A stretch of DNA of 8,334 nt from Clostridia bacterium. Its GTDB lineage: Bacteria > Bacillota > Clostridia > Oscillospirales > CAG-272. A program made the translations under genes and the position numbers. The notes under the pieces were generated by a model. That model did no database searches. It worked only from the letters and a program-made list of their open reading frames with translations, and was not told where the DNA came from. How positions within the stretch are numbered: the first letter of the stretch is position 1; every line of letters starts with the position of its first letter. Below are positions 6,300 to 8,334 of this stretch, one piece after another. The DNA lies in assembly GCA_017411935.1 (NCBI GenBank), contig JAFQPC010000145.1, forward strand, positions 1 to 8,334. Reading direction: 5' to 3'.

Positions 6300-7682
6300 A
6301 TGAAACTGTTTGACACCATCGCCGCCATCAGTACCCCCTATGGAAAAGGTGGCGTCGCACTGATCCGAATCAGCGGAGAGAACGCGCTTTCGGTGGGCGA
6401 AAAAATATTCACTCCCGCATCGGGCAAAGCGCTTGGAGAGATTCCCCACGCAAAAATGATCTACGGAGCGATCCACCGCCCCGACGGATATGACCTTGAC
6501 GACGGAATGGCAGTCTGCTTCCGCGCACCGCACTCCTTTACGGGCGAGGATACCGTGGAGATCACCTGCCACGGCGGAGTGCTCGTCACCAACGCGGTGC
6601 TCGAAGCCGCGCTTCTTGCGGGCGCACGTGCCGCAGAGGCGGGCGAATTTACCAGACGTGCCTACGTTTCGGGAAAAATGAAGCTGTCCGAAGCCGAATC
6701 GCTTGGAAATCTGCTCGAAGCACAGACCAATTCGCAGATGCGGCTGGCAAGAAACGGGCTTCGCGGTACCCTTGCAAAAAAGACCGACGCGCTCTACCGT
6801 GAGCTGCGAGAGGTGATGACCTCGGTCTTTGCCGCCATTGATTTTCCCGACGAGGATCTTGCCGAAATGAGCCGCGAGGAAATGATCGAAGCCGTCGAAA
6901 ACGTGCAGAAAAAAATTGTGCGCCTTGCTACTACTTATAACACAGGACGAGCCATCAATGAGGGCGTTGCCACCGTCATTTGCGGACGAACCAACGCGGG
7001 AAAAAGCTCGGTCTATAACCGAATCCTCGGATATGATGCCGCCATCGTCACCGACATCGAGGGAACAACACGGGATGTCCTTCGCGAAAATGCAACGATG
7101 GGAAAAACCCTGCTCCGCCTCTGCGATACGGCAGGACTTCGCGAAACCGACGATAAGGTCGAAAGTATCGGGATCGAACGTACCAAGGAAGAAATGGCAA
7201 ACGCAGGACTCATTCTTGCCGTGTTCGATGCCTCGCAAGCACTCACCGATGAGGATCTTACCCTCTGTCACGAGATCGTCGAATTGAAGATCCCCTGCAT
7301 CGCCCTGCTGAATAAAAACGACCTCAAAACGAAAGCCGACCTCTCGCTGATCGAAAAAAGCTTTACACATAGCGTCAGCGTTTCGGCAAATCACGGCGAG
7401 GGATTTGACCGACTTGCCGAGATCATCGACAGCCTCTTTATCGACGGAGAGATCAACGTCGAGACCGATGCCGTCGTCACGGGAGCAAGACAGTATGCCG
7501 CCCTCAGAAATGCCGAAGAAGCATTGAAAAAAGCACTCGAAGACCTCAAAGAAGATACCCCACTCGATCTCTGTTGTATCGGGATCGAGGAAGCACTTAC
7601 CTCGCTCGGAGAGCTCGACGGACGAGAGCTCGGCGAGGAGATCGTCGCAGAGATCTTTTCCAAATTCTGCGTAGGAAAATAA
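6300..7682 (+). CDS. mnmE: tRNA uridine-5-carboxymethylaminomethyl modification GTPase MnmE
   Basis: 460-residue GTPase, normal length for the family. With MnmG it installs the carboxymethylaminomethyl (or aminomethyl) group on uridine-34 of certain tRNAs in the cytoplasm. The N-terminal folate-binding domain begins LFDTIAAISTPYGKGGVALI and holds SFTGEDTVEITCHGG (79-93), followed by the GEFTRRAYVSGKM helix region. The inserted G domain shows G1 GRTNAGKSS (229-237), the EGTTRD switch (254-259), DTAG (276-279) and NKND (338-341). The protein ends FCVGK, with the family's conserved Cys at 457. G1 has Thr231 where most members have Pro; Asn232, the potassium ligand, is kept. Start choice: AAAAAGGAG lies 5 bases before this ATG and the family N-terminus begins exactly here; an in-frame ATG at 6243 falls inside a hairpin. 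dut follows after 15 bases. mnmG is not adjacent. Confidence 0.97.
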   Translation: MKLFDTIAAISTPYGKGGVALIRISGENALSVGEKIFTPASGKALGEIPHAKMIYGAIHRPDGYDLDDGMAVCFRAPHSFTGEDTVEITCHGGVLVTNAVLEAALLAGARAAEAGEFTRRAYVSGKMKLSEAESLGNLLEAQTNSQMRLARNGLRGTLAKKTDALYRELREVMTSVFAAIDFPDEDLAEMSREEMIEAVENVQKKIVRLATTYNTGRAINEGVATVICGRTNAGKSSVYNRILGYDAAIVTDIEGTTRDVLRENATMGKTLLRLCDTAGLRETDDKVESIGIERTKEEMANAGLILAVFDASQALTDEDLTLCHEIVELKIPCIALLNKNDLKTKADLSLIEKSFTHSVSVSANHGEGFDRLAEIIDSLFIDGEINVETDAVVTGARQYAALRNAEEALKKALEDLKEDTPLDLCCIGIEEALTSLGELDGRELGEEIVAEIFSKFCVGK

Positions 7683-7697
7683 AGGAGACAGGAAACA

Positions 7698-8141
7698 ATG
7701 AGCTTTTCTATGAATATCAAGAAATTGAATGAGAATGCAAGAATTCCCACCTACGGTTCGAAATCGGCGGCAGGAGCAGACCTCTATGCGTGCGAGGCAG
7801 GCGAGGTTATCATTGAGCCCAATCAAACAAAACTGATCCATACGGGAATTGCCATGGAGATCCCCGAGGGAATGGTCGGACTGATCTACGCAAGAAGCGG
7901 TCTGGCTTCCAAAAAAGGACTTGCTCCCGCGAATAAGGTCGGAGTGATCGATAGCGATTACCGCGGAGAGATCATGGTCGCACTCCATAATCACGGAACC
8001 GAAGCACAAACGGTTGCGGACGGAGAAAGAATCGCGCAGATCGTGTTTGCGCCCTACTACGCGGCAGACTTCACGGTCGTCGAAGAACTGAACGATACCG
8101 CAAGAGGCGACGGCGGATTCGGAAGCACGGGAACGAAATAA
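7698..8141 (+). CDS. dut: Deoxyuridine 5'-triphosphate nucleotidohydrolase (dUTPase)
   Basis: 147-residue trimeric-type dUTPase, typical length. It hydrolyses dUTP to dUMP and pyrophosphate, keeping uracil out of DNA and supplying dUMP for thymidylate synthesis. All five motifs are present: AAGADLYA (24-31), ARSGLASKKG (65-74), NKVGVIDSDYRGEI (79-92) with the expected catalytic Asp85 and Tyr88, GERIAQIVF (109-117), and RGDGGFGSTG (136-145), the glycine-rich C-terminal arm that closes over the active site. AAAGGAG (7681-7687) overlaps the mnmE stop codon and lies 10 bases before the ATG, so dut is probably co-transcribed with mnmE. An ATG at 7710 is a possible but less likely start. Nothing looks degenerate. 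Confidence 0.97.
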   Translation: MSFSMNIKKLNENARIPTYGSKSAAGADLYACEAGEVIIEPNQTKLIHTGIAMEIPEGMVGLIYARSGLASKKGLAPANKVGVIDSDYRGEIMVALHNHGTEAQTVADGERIAQIVFAPYYAADFTVVEELNDTARGDGGFGSTGTK

Positions 8142-8152
8142 CGAAAATAGCG

Positions 8153-8186
8153 AAAAAAGGGGCTTCGAAAGAAGCCCCTAAAAAAA
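8153..8186 (-). terminator. Hairpin after dut, T-run only on the minus strand
   Basis: A perfect 9-pair stem AGGGGCTTC (8158-8166) with GAAGCCCCT (8171-8179) closes on a GAAA loop. On the plus strand it is followed by A's, not T's. On the minus strand the stem is followed by TTTTTT (8158-8153), so as an intrinsic terminator it faces leftward transcription. In the plus-strand dut mRNA it would be a GNRA-capped 3' hairpin that may mark or stabilise the end. Confidence 0.7.
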
Positions 8187-8211
8187 TAATCAAAGAAATT
8201 TCAAAAAAGTA

Positions 8212-8240
8212 TTGCAAAATAAAAAAAGATGTGATATAAT
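8212..8240 (+). promoter_or_regulatory. Strong promoter of tRNA-Trp
   Basis: TTGCAA (8212-8217), a 17-base spacer, and TATAAT (8235-8240) with extended -10 TGA (8232-8234). The tRNA begins 18 bases after the -10, so the leader is short, as expected for a stable RNA promoter. Confidence 0.85.
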
Positions 8241-8258
8241 AATACGGTCAAATAACAC

Positions 8259-8334
8259 AGGGGTATAGCTCAGCTGGTAGAGTACCGGTCTCCAAAACCG
8301 TGGGTCGCGGGTTCGAATCCTCCTGCCCCTGCCA
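8259..8334 (+). tRNA. trnW: tRNA-Trp, anticodon CCA
   Basis: Complete 76-base cloverleaf with the CCA end encoded. The acceptor stem AGGGGTA (8259-8265) pairs with TGCCCCT (8324-8330). The D arm is 8268-8283 with GG in the loop. The anticodon loop is CTCCAAA (8290-8296) with anticodon CCA at 8292-8294, which reads UGG. The T loop is TTCGAAT (8312-8318), and the discriminator is G8331, as in bacterial tRNA-Trp. Two pairs are not canonical: C8285-T8301 at the base of the anticodon stem and C8308-C8322 in the T stem. In many Firmicutes tRNA-Trp lies just before secE-nusG; whether that holds here is beyond the window. Confidence 0.95.

Noticed and set aside
6219..8009. A 596-codon open frame on the minus strand across mnmE and dut
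   Set aside because: It spans two clear plus-strand genes and their junction, has no recognisable domain and arises from their codon bias.

Overview
The window looks like chromosomal DNA of a low-GC-type Gram-positive bacterium of the Clostridia, probably a gut-associated Oscillospirales or Christensenellales relative; this placement is inference. The signs are strong AGGAGG-type ribosome binding sites before almost every gene, AT-rich gaps with sigma-A promoters (TTGCAA / TGaTATAAT), moderately GC-balanced coding sequence, a clostridial-style heterodimeric ABC exporter, and a tRNA-Trp with an encoded CCA end. I see no insertion sequence, phage gene, CRISPR array, rRNA or integrase.

Left part, minus strand (1-3435): a two-gene operon for a heterodimeric type IV (ABCB-like) exporter. 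The upstream gene (1627-3387) encodes the half with a degenerate ATPase site. The downstream gene (1630 down to the window edge) starts in a 4-base ATGA overlap and is cut off right after its LSQGQ signature. A promoter lies near 3430.

Middle, minus strand (3513-5896): a second operon with its own promoter (5868-5896) and a strong intrinsic terminator (3513-3555). It encodes a 515-residue membrane protein made of two tandem DUF1538 units, followed 11 bases later by a 231-residue protein made of two tandem PII-like units. The pairing suggests a transporter with its own cytoplasmic nucleotide-sensing regulator. This is the least understood and most interesting module in the window.

Right part, plus strand (5942-8334): divergent from the transporter lies a gene for a 68-residue single-pass membrane protein with an Asp/Glu/Cys-rich tail. 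After a nested stem-loop come mnmE (tRNA wobble-uridine modification GTPase) and dut (dUTPase), which form a tight pair. A GAAA-capped hairpin follows dut, but its T-run faces the minus strand. Then come a well-formed promoter and a complete tRNA-Trp(CCA) that ends exactly at the window edge.

Functional overview: housekeeping genes (mnmE, dut, tRNA-Trp) sit beside two membrane transport systems. No gene has an obviously foreign composition. The gaps longer than 100 bases (3388-3566, 5822-6015, 8142-8258) hold the promoters and terminators listed below.
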